A program made the position numbers and the translations under genes. A model generated the notes under the pieces. That model made no database searches. It had not been told where the DNA came from and saw nothing but the letters and a program-made list of their open reading frames with translations. This document shows, one piece after another, positions 33,216 to 43,449 of a stretch of DNA of 64,000 nt. How positions within the stretch are numbered: position 1 is the first letter of the stretch; the number at the start of each line of letters is the position of its first letter. Origin of the DNA: Gigaspora rosea (taxonomy: Eukaryota; Glomeromycota; Glomeromycetes; Diversisporales; Gigasporaceae). The stretch lies in contig QKWP01000434.1 in assembly GCA_003550325.1 (NCBI GenBank), forward strand, positions 95,399-159,398, in the 5' to 3' direction.

Positions 33216-33767
33216 TTAATAAATAAAAAATTTATTGGACCCTTTTTTTTTTATATCGCTTTATTTTTTATTTTATGATTTAATTTAAATGCATCACATT
33301 AATTTATCAATTTATGACATCACGATATTATAAGCATTTGATAATCGAAATCCTTAATAAGCATTAAATTTTGACCAAAAAATTGATGATCCTAAATTTG
33401 ATTTAGTACCATCGGGGCTCTGATTTTTATTGATATTGATAAAAATTGTAAAGGTCATAATCCTACAATCAACTTCATTTAAGCAACTAGTACTTTGATC
33501 CGTTTGGAAGATCCAAAATTTTGGATTACAAGCCAAAATTTATGGTATCAACGTTGTATGTTTCGAGAAGCTCGAATTTCATCTTTTGTTTTTGTTATAC
33601 GACATGTGTCATTATTTGAATTGAATGGTGCGTCACATAATCTGAGCCTTCGGGAACCGTCTTAGTCATTTTAAGTAATGATTTGTATAAAATTTTTTTC
33701 ACACTATAAATTTTTTTTTAGTAATTTTTAGTGGGCAAATTTGCCTTCAAAACCGGACAGTTTAAGG

Positions 33768-33879
33768 TAGTGATTGTACCCGGGTAGAATTTGCAATTGT
33801 GTGAAATAGTAATTTATCCGGATATCCGGGTAATTTAATAGTAACCGGGTAGAGGTTTTCCCAACAGGTACAATCTTTA
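33768..33879. mobile_element. 112-bp hAT-type MITE
   Basis: The ends TAGTGATTGTACC and GGTACAATCTTTA are inverted. The flanks GTTTAAGG (33760-33767) and ATTTAAGG (33880-33887) match at 7 of 8 bases, the difference being a transition. Inside, ACCCGGGTA / ACCGGGTA is repeated as a subterminal motif. Confidence 0.7.
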
Positions 33880-34061
33880 ATTTAAGGGATAAATATACTT
33901 ATAATCTACTTTTTTAAATTTAAAATACAATTAACTCTGAATATAACAAATCTTGTTATAATGAACTTTAAATATAAACTCAAAGTTTTAAAATTTTTTT
34001 TTTAATATTAGGGGTGTAGCTCCTGCTCCAAACTTTATTAATACTTAAGTAAATTGACATA

Positions 34062-34312
34062 TAGGGTGAGTCAGTAGAAAAAGGACAAATCATTTTTAGT
34101 AAATTTTTTTTAATTTTTAAATTAAAATATCTTGACAACTATTTAATCAAATTTGCTAAAAAATTTTTTATTTTAATCTTGAAATTATATAGAATTAAAA
34201 TAAAAAAAAATTGTTAAATTTATTAATCTAGTTGTTAAAATATTTCAGCTTAAATCCAAAAAAACTTTTACTTAAAAAAAATTTGATCCTTTTCTACTAA
34301 CTTATCCCCATA
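34062..34312. mobile_element. TA-flanked MITE (TIR GTCAGTAGAAAAAGGA)
   Basis: GGGTGAGTCAGTAGAAAAAG at the left corresponds to the complement of CTTTTCTACTAACTTATCCC at the right, with TA at both edges. The interior is a long AT hairpin. Confidence 0.65.
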
Positions 34313-34339
34313 TATTAGTGCTATAAGTACATACATATT

Positions 34340-35010
34340 ATATACAAGTATTGAGACTAGGACTTCAGACTATAAACCTTTTATCCACAGCTAAAACCTA
34401 CTAGAGCCTTTTATATTCCTATTTATATAGTTGACTTAGATTTGTACATCTTTTTTCAACCAACAATTAATGTCCACATGTCCGCTACTTTGCCCATATT
34501 TTCTAATATCATTACTTCCAATTTGGTATGTATTGCCAGATAGGCACTTTATGCTTCCAAATTGGTATACTTGCAATCTGGTGTACCAGAAAATCCTTTA
34601 CTAGCGTACTTCTCAGGGTTCGTATCTCAAGCCATACAGCTACCTTTATCTTATTAGATAAGTATCTCAAGCCTGCATTATATGTGAGGACGAAAGCATT
34701 TCAAGTTCTAAAACCCGAAATTAAAATTTGAAGACGAAATTGTTTTTAATCTATTTTACTTGAAAGACGAAATTATAAAGAACATATCTATATAAATTTT
34801 ATTTGCTCTTCTATATAAAAGATTTTAATTTTCTCTAATGAAAACGAAATAAGCCTTTTTTAAAAATCAATTTTGGTGGCATTACTAGCCTGCATACTAC
34901 TACAACCAGCCGGTTTTCTGCGACTTGAGGACCTAGGATTTAATGTTCTGAATTTGGAAATGTGCAAACGACTGTACTTCCCGCTATGGTGGCAAGGTCT
35001 TTGGGCATGT
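34340..35010 (-). mobile_element. Diverged copy of the 28.5-kb retroposon, split by an insertion
   Basis: The minus strand matches the element at 28483-28984. 35005-34887 covers its first 120 bases (ACCATAGCGGGAAGTACAGT, GGTTGTAGTAGTATGCAGGC). 34678-34340 covers the remainder (ATGCAGGCTTGAGATACTTA ... CTATATAAATAGGAATA). The two parts are separated by the 208-bp insertion 34679-34886. Identity is clearly lower than between recent copies, and the 3' A tail is gone. Confidence 0.7.
34679..34886. mobile_element. 208-bp insertion flanked by 9-bp direct repeat
   Basis: AGCCTGCAT occurs at 34670-34678 and 34887-34895, exactly where the retroposon copy is interrupted, so this is a target duplication. 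The insert has no obvious inverted ends. It contains GACGAAA at least three times (GAGGACGAAAG, GAAGACGAAAT, AAAGACGAAAT). A 9-bp duplication suits a Mutator-type or other DNA element, but the class is not resolved. Confidence 0.6.
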
Positions 35011-35720
35011 TTCGCAAATGCTTCCAGTGCTAAATATAGTTGGATAGCATTATGAGGCTAGGGAGAACCCGGTTACCACTGCATATACTTATACTAGCAT
35101 ATTCTTGTATTGGTGGTCCCAGATCCTCTTAGTGTCTGAAAACTCCCATATGGGTACGCTCAGAGCTCCGTTGGGTCTTGACATGTCATGCCTCCATGCT
35201 TCCACTTCTTATTGGCCAATCAGTTTTGTTTGCCCTTGTAAAGTTCACTAAACCCCAGTACTCAGTTAGTCACTCTTTGGATCTTTTTCCCTAGTCGTCT
35301 CAGACTACCAATCCAGTTGGCCTAAAAGAATTGGTCTGCCAGGCTTTAAATGCCTAAGGTCTCTCTTTTTTTGGTTCATGCTTCTATAACGCATAGCCTT
35401 TTCCTCTAGTGCGACTCTGACAGCCAGGTTGGTGGGACCTTTTGCCATAGAGGCTCTTGCCTGTTCAGTTTTTCCGTTAATCACTACTAAGGTCTTTTTC
35501 TCCAATATTGTCAAAAGTCCAGCTACCTCTCCACTTGGAACTTGCCAAATAGGTTTCAATTGTTCTGTTCTCTTGGATTTGTTTGTGTAACTTACACAAC
35601 TATGCCAAGGCTCCCATTCGAGATAGTAATACCAAAGTTACAGGTAATATACCCGACTGATTAATGAACAAATGTTACCATAACACAGGTCTATTTTTTT
35701 TTGAAATTTCCTCTGAGTTT
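35011..35720 (-). mobile_element. Retroposon body related to the tRNA-headed family, with short ORF relic
   Basis: On the minus strand, AATAGACCTGTGTTATGGTA, then CCTGTAACTTTGGTATTACT and GAATGGGAGCC, match the bodies of the tRNA-headed elements at 62809 and 46549. An 84-codon open frame (35559-35305; MKPIWQVPSGEVAGLLTILE) follows the shared TTTGGCAAG segment. It recalls no domain I know. The tRNA-like head is missing. The sequence then runs into the 28.5-kb-type element, so this may be a longer ancestral form of both, or a chimera. Confidence 0.5.
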
Positions 35721-35904
35721 TCATCCCTGGAGATCATAGATGGTGATCTTTATTAAGGTCATATAATTTCAATTATATTCTATTTAATGACACATTCTAT
35801 GATGATACTAAACCATACTGAACCAGTTGTACTACTTAATTCTATACTCAGTTACTCAGATATCCCTCATTTAGTTACCCAGCCCTGTTGGCGGTATTAT
35901 CAGT

Positions 35905-36115
35905 TTTTCAACTTTTTCTGGAACCTTAAGTCATTTGTACTGACCAGGGCAGGCAGAACAAGACTAAGAACATTCTCAGTATATCTTTCTTTTAGCCTTC
36001 CGAAGTTTCAGTTTTCAACTTCGTCCAGAACCTCTAGTCGTTCATACTGACCGGTCAGGCAGGTAGTTGAATTCTTGGTACTTTCTTCCTTCAGCCTTCC
36101 AAAGTTTTTTGGTTT
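35905..36115. repeat. Tandem duplication of a ~105-bp unit
   Basis: Two units each contain TTTTCAACTT, a GAACCT block, ACTGACC, AGGCAGG and CTTTC followed by TTAGCCTTCC or TCAGCCTTCC and AAGTTT. The copies are about 80 percent alike by eye. They are Pro/Ser-rich in translation, but no protein is indicated. Confidence 0.6.
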
Positions 36116-36189
36116 CCTTCCATTTTGGTTTAGGACTGGGCCATCCTAACTGCTAAGTTCATCTGAGATCCTTTTTCTTTATCAGATTA

Positions 36190-36745
36190 GTACAACTTTT
36201 GCCAATTTCGTTGTATTACTGTTTAACTAGAATTTCACCAGAAGTATAACAGATACAGGGTATAGGTGAGATTTTTTGGGTCATGTGATCGATTAATCTC
36301 TGGTCTAGGTCGGGATAAATGTTCCAGAAGGAATCCCATGTTTACCCTATTATACGGATCAACAAATAAGTACACTTTTTTTTTGTTTTTTTTTTTTACA
36401 GCTTTTTTTTATTTTTTATAAGGTCGCTATTCGTTGTTGTGTTGTTTTTTTGTTTTTTTTTTACAGCTTTTTTTTTTATTTCTTATAAGATCGCCGTTCG
36501 TCGTTGTATTGTTGTTAGTACCTTTTTCTGTCATTAGTGTCATCATCATTGTCATTAATTTCGTGTTGTCATTGCACTTACACTTGTTGTAGGTAAGGCG
36601 TGAATATCGTTGGTAAGGCATCACTTTGCCAGTGCAATACCATGCTGTTTGTTGTTTATTAGTAGCAGTTTACTTTTTTTTCTTCTATTGTCGTTTTATT
36701 GCGTCTTTAACTTTCTTGTACTGCTGGGTTATTTGTAGTGTTCCG
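36190..36745 (+). repeat. Dispersed repeat, inverted partner at 42840-43400
   Basis: Landmarks shared with the reverse complement of 42840-43400 are CACCAGAAGTATA, GGTATAGGTGAGATTTT, ATCTCTGGTCTAGGTCGG, a GTTGTAGGTAAGGCGTGAAT block near 36590, GCCAGTGCAATA, and TTCTTCTATTGTCGTTTTAT. The segments between them differ in length. The class is unknown; it could be a retroelement body rich in TTG repeats. Confidence 0.65.
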
Positions 36746-36767
36746 TTATTCGTGGAGAAATCTATAT

Positions 36768-37572
36768 AGGGAAGTGCAGAAAATCATGTAATTTTTAGAG
36801 GGTGGGGGTCCCCAAATATCACGTCCTATATCTGATATATATATATAGTATAAATAGCTAATCATATTAAAGAAAACCGATTTTTAGTTAATCGCAGATA
36901 GTTGCTACATAGTAAAGCCTAAATTTTACTAAACAAATCAAAAAAATCTATTAAGTAACCTTATTCAGCCGATCAAAATACACTTACTATAAAATTTCAT
37001 AAGGATTGAAGAATTTTTTATTAATTGACTTTTGATTTTTACGTTCAACAGAAAAATTAAAATTTTTTAAAAAAATATATTCGCTCCACAATTGACAAAC
37101 GTTGCTACATAGTAAAGTCTAAATTTTACTAAGCAAATCGAAAAATATCGATTAAGTAACCTTATTCAGCAGATCAAAATACACTTACCACAAAATTTGT
37201 ATAAGTATTAGAGAAGTTTTTATTATTTAACTTTTAACTTTTACGTTCGTCGAATATATTTTTTTAAAAAATTTTATTTTTTTCGTCGAACATAAAAATC
37301 AAAAGTCAATTAATAAAAAATTCTCCGATACTTATGAAGATTTTGTAGAAAGTGTATTTTGATTTGCTAAATAAGTTTACTTAATCGAATTTTCTCGATT
37401 TGCTTAGTAAAATTTAGACTTTACTATGTAGTGCTTTTGTTAATTGTGGGGTAGCTTATTTTCAGATCAAAGACGTTTTGAGTTTTCTTAAATTTGATTG
37501 GTCAATAGTTCTATCACTAGGGGGTCAGGACCTATGTAAACCCTAATTATGTGATTAACTGCACTTTCTATA
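36768..37572. mobile_element. ~800-bp TIR element built of TAGTAAAGTCTAAATTTTACTA modules
   Basis: The ends AGGGAAGTGCAGAAAATCAT and the complement of TTATGTGATTAACTGCACTT are inverted. The interior has two direct copies (from about 36902 and 37100) and one inverted copy (to about 37440) of a module starting TTGCTACATAGTAAAGTCTA, followed by GGGGTAGCTTATTTTCAG. The same module occurs in the MITE at 47814-48377, so the two elements share or exchanged sequence. Confidence 0.6.
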
Positions 37573-37658
37573 GAAAAACAGAATTTTAGCACTTGCATCA
37601 TTGGCATCGTTGTTGCAACCGGTAGAGTCATCTATGGGCGCTATAATTGAAGTTGTTA

Positions 37659-37811
37659 AGGGAAGTAACAAAAATCAGGTGATTTTTTAGAGGGGGAGGG
37701 GGTAAAAAAAGTTGAAATTATATATAAGAACCTGACTATTTATATATTGAGGAAGAGGGAGGGGGTAGGCCTCTAATAAAAAATAATCAGGTGATTAATG
37801 ACACTGCCCTA
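37659..37811. mobile_element. 153-bp MITE, first copy (near-identical to 42627-42780)
   Basis: AGGGAAGTAACAAAAATCAG at the left and CAGGTGATTAATGACACTGC at the right form imperfect inverted ends around ATCAGGTGAT. A purine-rich GAGGGGGAGGGGGTA core and GGAAGAGGGAGGGGGTAGGC follow. A partial third copy is seen at about 52196-52262. Confidence 0.75.
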
Positions 37812-38780
37812 ATGGGTTGAAATTGGGTGATAGAGTACGATGATTAGTGTTAGATAGTAAAATTAGGAATAAGGTTAGATTCGTGTGAGATTAGGGTAGA
37901 GGTTAGAGCGAAATTAGTGATAAGGTTAGTAGTATTAGTACTTGTTTTAAATAATATAATGTAAATAAAGATAATTATTAAATAAATACATACAAACAAT
38001 CTTGTGCCCTCTTCTTCTGAATCGAGTTGTAATTGATGAATAAAGTGGGTTCTAAAAATAAAAAAATAATTTAAAATAAATTAAATAAAATAATTTAAAA
38101 TTAATAAAATAATTTAAAATAAAATAAGTTAAAAACAAATTAAAGAAAAAAATAAAAAAAATATATAATTAAAATTAAAACGCAATAAAAAAATAATTTT
38201 TAAAAACAAGAAAAAAAATAATTCTTTAAATAAAATAATTTAAAAAAGTAAAATTAAAAACGAATTAAAAAAAATATCAAAAAAATATAAAGAATTAAAA
38301 AAAAAAATAAAAAAATATTTTAAAAAAACAAATACTTAATTTCTTAAATTATATTAATATTATTTTTTTATTTTATTTTATAATTTATTTTTTTTTTTTT
38401 TATTTTTTTTTAATTCGTTTTTATTTTTTATTTATTTTTTTCTTGTATTTGTTTTTTAAATTATTTTTCTATTTTTTTTAAAAATTTGTTATTTTATTTT
38501 TCAATTATTTTATATTATTTTATTTTAAATTATTTCACTTATTTATTTTAAATTAATCTTATAAACATATTATTTTTATTTATTAATAACAAACACAGGG
38601 TCAAATTTTACTACCTACACCGAACTTTCTTAAAGAAAATTTTTTAATTGTCATATTTTATTTATGACGATAATAATAATACAGTATCCTTTTTATTGAT
38701 TGAATAAAGATAATTATTTTATTATTTCATAATTATTTTCTATATATTTTCATTTATATAAATTATTTCTAAAACTCAAA
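37812..38780. other. AT-rich region with A-rich then T-rich halves
   Basis: 38050-38340 is almost pure A-rich sequence with AATTAAAA/AAATAATTT steps, and 38345-38575 is its T-rich counterpart. Together they form a loose large inverted repeat. 37860-37930 contains GATTAGGGTAGAGGTTAG-like short repeats. No gene is seen. Confidence 0.5.
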
Positions 38781-38960
38781 CTCGCACTTAGTATTTTGAT
38801 CCAGGTGTGTGTCACCTGGGTCACCCACAGGTGACCTGTGAGTTAACCCACGGGTACCCACGTGCAAAGACCCGATACAAATTAATGCAAATTTATATTG
38901 GTCACTAGTGTCAGATAGTATAGAATTAAGATTCTAAAAATTTCTGTAATGCTGTAATGC

Positions 38961-39711
38961 TAGTGTTGGGAATTGGACATGTCCAATTAAAATTTTTGAT
39001 TGGACAGTTTTGGACATGTCCAAAACTGTCCAAAACTGTCCAAAATTGTCCAAAATTGTTCAAATTTTTTAAAATTAGTAAAATATATAATATTTATATT
39101 TTTGTACTAATAAAGATTAATTATTGGATAATATATATAGGGTATTATTAATCAAACATATTATAGTGAGATTAAAAAATTAATAAAAATTAATAGTAAT
39201 ACTAAGTATTATTGATTAAAATAATTATGTATATTAATGTTTAGTATAATTGTTATGCTAAGCTTTTACAAATAACATCTAGAGAAAGTCAATAGAAATA
39301 ACCAAATTTTTTTTAATAAATTTGTTCTATTTCTATTAACTCTACCAATATTACAATTTTTGTATAGCAATTTATTAGTTTCACTAAAGCATGTTTTAAT
39401 TATTTTCTATTATAAAAACATTCATATTATATTAAAAGATATTGATTTAAATATTAAAATAATATCTAGAATGTTGTTAAAATTTTACAGAATTAAGTTT
39501 AATATCCAAAATTTTAAACTATACTCTCTTTTTTGAAGATTATTTAAGCAAATAGTATAATTATATTAAAAATATTTGATTGGCTAATAAAAATTATTAT
39601 ATATAAAATAATGTCCAAAACCAATTAAATTTAGTTTTGGTTTTGGACAAGTTTTGAACAGGTTTTGGACACTGTGTCCAAAAACCAAAATTGTCCAATT
39701 TTCCAACACTG
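38961..39711. mobile_element. 751-bp hAT-type MITE (TIR TAGTGTTGGGAATTGGACA)
   Basis: The left end TAGTGTTGGGAATTGGACA and the right end TGTCCAATTTTCCAACACTG are inverted. Target duplications TGTAATGC (38953-38960) and CGTAATGC (39712-39719) agree at 7 of 8. Near both ends the motif TGTCCAAAAC is repeated many times in either orientation. It lies in the GTAATGCC minisatellite, which it splits. No ORF is present. Confidence 0.75.
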
Positions 39712-39800
39712 CGTAATGCCATAATGTCATAATGCCGCAATGCCGCAATTACATAATGCCGTAATGCCGTAATGTCGCAATATCACAATATTGTAATAAT
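39712..39800. repeat. 9-bp minisatellite, unit GTAATGCCR
   Basis: About nine units (CATAATGCC, GCAATGCCG, GTAATGCCG). Two more lie just left of the hAT MITE at 38943-38960, so the tract was continuous before that insertion. An inverted counterpart lies at 40408-40515. Confidence 0.75.
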
Positions 39801-39978
39801 GCGATACCATAACTACAGTATAATATTATAATGTTATAATTAAGTAATTAAGTCAGTTCAAACTGGAAACTGATGAATATTTTATTATTTGCCATACAAT
39901 CATTTCATTTACATTAATTAATCGGTAACATACAGTAGAAGTTATTTAAAGTGTACTCTGCAGCAAAATACAATAGTT

Positions 39979-40117
39979 TTGGTAGATTTCGCCAACACCC
40001 ATTTTATCGACGATTTACCTTTAGCCAACGCTGACCATAAAGTAAGCCAACCCAACCCTAAATCGGGCCAAATTTGTTTGTCGGTGAAATGGTTGTCGGC
40101 GAAATTGGGTTATACCG
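39979..40117. mobile_element. 139-bp insertion with 12-bp direct repeats
   Basis: AATACAATAGTT flanks at 39967-39978 and 40118-40129. The interior ends are loosely inverted (GGTAGATTTCGCCAACACCC against the complement of TTGTCGGCGAAATTGGGTTA). The motif TCGGCGAAAT / TTTCGCC recurs inside. Confidence 0.55.
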
Positions 40118-40407
40118 AATACAATAGTTATAATAAATTTTAAATATGTAAGTATGTATGCATATATAAGCCATAAATGCTATTAACAATTATGTCATTT
40201 CCGATCAATTAACAATGACTTTAGACTGGTCTAATTGGCCAAAAAAAAATAAATCACAACGTTTAAATCAACATAAAACCTAGACCTAAAAACCCCTTTA
40301 TTCATAGTTATTATATATACAAAATCAATGAAGTCGACAGAATCAATTTGAAAAATATTTAATTTAAAGGAAACCATAATCAGTACAGAATTTTAATAAA
40401 TGGTATT

Positions 40408-40515
40408 ATAGCAGATAGTATTTCTGCATTATGGAATTATAGTATTACAGTGTTACGGCTTTATGGCATTATGGTATTACGGCTTTACGACTTTACGGCT
40501 TACAGCAATTATGAA
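40408..40515. repeat. 9-bp minisatellite, unit TTACGGCTT
   Basis: About ten degenerate units (TTATGGCAT, TTACGGCTT), the reverse complement of the tract at 39712-39800. Confidence 0.7.
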
Positions 40516-40944
40516 AAAAAATACGGCAATGCTGTAACCGTATTAATTTGTAAAATTATCTACCACTAACTATAGGTTACACTCACCCAGGTCAAATCAC
40601 TAGTCATATTAACTACCTGAGATTTTTTTAATTGACCCGGGTTACTTATCTAGTGCTTGGACCCGTGAACCCCTTATCCGGATGTTTGCACGGTTAACCG
40701 TATATTCGTGTATTATAAACGTCTTACAGATAGTAACCATCATTCGTCAATCTTAAACAGATAACCTAACGAATAACTACTAGTATCCGCAGTATCCACG
40801 GGTATCTGCAGTATCTGCGGTATCCATGGGTATTCGTGCTACTGTTACAAAATTCATCACATGTTCTACTAATTTTTAAATCATGTATCTTACCAGAAAT
40901 TTCATAGGTGAGATATAAAAATGATAATCTTTTTTAAAAAAACC

Positions 40945-41902
40945 CCACCATAAAGAGCTCAGTCAAGAACAACAAAGCCGTATTATTGGCACTTCTTGTG
41001 TGGTTTTAGACCACTTCATATTGCCCAAGCTCTTGATTTCCTGAAGGCAACAGTATATAACACTGTTAATCAGTACAATGAAACAGGCTCAGAACACCCA
41101 AGCAAATGCCCTGGTCGTCAAGAAGTACTTTCTGAACGTGATAAACGTGCTTTAGTACATATTGCAATTAATAATCGTAGAGCACCGTTAGCTGTTATTA
41201 TGAATGAGCTGAATCAATTTGAAATGATACTTACCACCAAAACCACTCTAATTTAGGCTGGAAAAACTGCGTAGCTTGTAAAAAACCTTTTTTAAATGAA
41301 AAAAAAGCAAGGGACCAAAAAAATGGTGTCATGAACATTTAAAATAGAAAAACGAATAGCAAAATATCGTTTTTAGTGATGAGTCAAGATTTTGGCTTTA
41401 CAAATCGGACAGTCGTGAAAGAGTTTGGCACTGAGTTACTAAAAAATATCATAGAAAATATATAAATACAACTGTGAAGTATAGTGGTGTTCTGGGGTTG
41501 TTTTTCTTGGTGGGAAGTTGGACTGTTAGTGGAAGTAAAAGGTAATATGAATTCAAATAGTTATGTCAATGTACTTGTAAAACATTTTGTTCCTGGGCAA
41601 ATTCTTTATTTAAAAAAATATCCGGATGAAATAGATTAGCTCCTATTCATACATCGAATTATTCAGAATAGTAGATGAAATTTCATGGTTTCGATATATT
41701 AGATTGGGTGCCATATAGTCCTGATTTGAATCTGATTAAAAATCTTTGAGAATGTCTTAATTTAATATTACGTAATAGAAGGCCAGCACCTGAAACTCAT
41801 GAAGAATTAATTGGTTATATAAAAAAAGAATGGTATAAAATATCACTTGAGTACATTCATTCGTTTATCTGTAGTATATCTGCTCGTGTGATGCCATTCG
41901 AA
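40945..41902 (+). pseudogene. Tc1/mariner-family transposase (DDE), broken
   Basis: The relic starts with ELSQEQQSRIIG, then after a frameshift a helix-turn-helix part open at 40996-41256 (FRPLHIAQALDFLKATVYNT, VNQYNETGS, SERDKRALVHIAI). Later frames give VFSDESRFWLYK (first Asp, about 41377), RERVWHRV, and near 41695 DWVPYSPDLNLIKNL (second Asp; SPDLNPIE-x-LW in relatives), followed by PETHEELIGYIKKEW and ARVMPFE. There are multiple stops and at least three frameshifts. The last codons are cut by the MITE at 41903. Confidence 0.85.
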
Positions 41903-42052
41903 TAGAGCTGCAAACATTTAGAAGGTCCAAGGTAGTACGTCACTCTTTACGTCATATAAAATTTATATATAATCATATTAAACGTCACGTCACATACGTC
42001 ATATCAAATGTTATAGTAAATGTTCATTGATATTCTAATGTCTGCAGCTCTA
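41903..42052. mobile_element. 150-bp hAT-type MITE in the 3' end of the Tc1 pseudogene
   Basis: TAGAGCTGCAAACATT and AATGTCTGCAGCTCTA are inverted ends. The flanks CATTCGAA (41895-41902) and CAATCGAA (42053-42060) agree at 7 of 8. The interior has ACGTCA repeats in both orientations. The insertion itself supplies the present TAG stop of the upstream reading frame. Confidence 0.75.
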
Positions 42053-42626
42053 CAATCGAAATATTAAAATATAGTTTTTTTTTTAGAATTTAGTTTTAAA
42101 ATAATTTTTTTTATTTTATATAATTAATGTAATTATATTATATAAAATATAATAAATAAAGATCACATATAAATTTGATGCTCATATGTAATTTCTGATA
42201 ATCTACTTCCGGGCACTGTAGTTATCCAGATATCTGCAGAATTAATCGGATATCCGTGGAATCAATTGGTTATCTGTACAGTAATCCGGTTATCTGTAGG
42301 TTTATCCAGTTATCTGTGAAATAAAAACTGACGATTATCCAAATCCGGCTTTCATAAAATGGGTAGAATAAAACGGGTAACCGGATATTTTAGGTCCAAG
42401 CACTACACCTGTCGGGTCACCTGTCAGGTGGTGCCTTTTTTTGGACTGACCTATTTCCACCCAGGTAGCTTATTGTCCACCCGTCGAGTGATCTGGGTGA
42501 AGATTTTTTAAATAGGTCAATTCACTACTCGTACTAATACTATCCTTAACACTAATCCCACACCTCTACCAATACTAACTTTAATACTAATCCCACACCT
42601 CTACTCTAATTTCACACGACTATCTA

Positions 42627-42780
42627 AGGGGAGTAACAAAAATCAGGTGATTTTTTAGGGGGGGAGGGGGTAAAAAAGTTGAAATTATATATAAGAACCT
42701 GATTATTTATATATTGAGGAAGAGGGAAGGGGGGTAGGCCTCTGATAAAAAATAATCAGGTGATTAATGACACTGCTCTA
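42627..42780. mobile_element. 154-bp MITE, second copy
   Basis: In the same orientation as 37659-37811 and nearly identical to it (GTAACAAAAATCAGGTGATT, GAGGAAGAGGGAAGGGG, AATCAGGTGATTAATGACAC). High identity implies recent spread. Confidence 0.75.
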
Positions 42781-42839
42781 ACCCTATTTCTAATCTTAAA
42801 AAACCCATCAATTATAGCACACTTTACTGGTTACGATAC

Positions 42840-43400
42840 CTTGTGCATAACAAGACAACGACACCAACAACGAAATGACACTATAAAAAAAAAATGCAAT
42901 GAAATGACAATAGAAGAAAAAAAATAACTATCACTAACAAAATAACAATCTGGCACAAACAAACTCAATATTGCACTAGCAAAAGTGATACCTTATCAAC
43001 GACATTCACGCCTTACCTACAACAAGTAACAGCAACAAACTGACAATAAATCCAAATGAATTATTCTTTGGAGCAAAAAACTTTTTCCAGCACAACGACA
43101 ATACTAATAGTGAAAAGAGACACCAGCACCAATGACAAATGGCGACACTATACAAATAAAAAAAAAAAGGGATGATTAAGTTATTAAAAAACAAAAAGTA
43201 TGTTAATCAGTGTAACAGGAAAGATCCACTGTAATTCCGATCTAGACCGGAGATCGATCGATTACGTGCTCCGGAAAATCTCACCTACACCCTGGCAATC
43301 TCCCAGAAGTATACCTTGTTCAACAAGAATTCCACCAGAAGTATTCATTTTTTCTAAAAAGGCACCAGATACAAGATAATGTGGTTAAATTAACTAATCG
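42840..43400 (-). repeat. Dispersed repeat, inverted partner of 36190-36745
   Basis: Its reverse complement carries CACCAGAAGTATA-like, GGTGTAGGTGAGATTTT, ATCTCCGGTCTAGATCGG and GTTGTAGGTAAGGCGTGAAT landmarks in the same order as 36190-36745, with different spacer lengths. Confidence 0.65.
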
Positions 43401-43449
43401 CAGTTTTGGCATCCTAGTTCAGCCCATCCGTCTCGTGATCAAGTATAGT

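Larger units (their letters stand above)
30993..33745 (+). mobile_element. piggyBac-type DNA transposon, decayed
   Basis: Candidate inverted ends are AGCAAATTTGGCCACTAA at 30995-31012 and TTTTTAGTGGGCAAATTTGC at 33725-33743. They enclose the piggyBac transposase pseudogene. The expected TTAA duplication is not intact at these ends (TTTA on the left, TTCA on the right), so the boundaries are tentative. Confidence 0.5.
40651..42405. mobile_element. Element with TIR TAGTGCTTGGACC carrying a Tc1-like pseudogene
   Basis: TAGTGCTTGGACC at the left and GGTCCAAGCACTA at the right are perfect inverted ends. ATCCGGTTATCTG-like motifs repeat inside both ends (40673-40850; 42215-42395), a hAT habit. The 8-base flanks TACTTATC and CACCTGTC differ at three positions, all transitions, which would fit a decayed duplication. 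TA at each boundary would instead fit Tc1/mariner. The encoded relic is Tc1-like, so it may be the element's own gene or a later insertion. Confidence 0.6.
38789..42527. mobile_element. 3.7-kb composite element with hAT-like ends
   Basis: The left end TAGTATTTTGATCC and the complement of the right end (TAGTGAATTGACC) are imperfect inverted repeats. The flanks CTCGCACT (38781-38788) and CTCGTACT (42528-42535) agree at 7 of 8 bases, differing by one transition. Subterminal GTGACC/CACCTGGGT motifs cluster in both ends (38805-38860; 42403-42500). Inside are a hAT MITE (38961-39711), a 139-bp insertion (39979-40117), 9-bp minisatellites in opposite orientation, and the element at 40651-42405 with a Tc1-like pseudogene. 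Confidence 0.5.
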
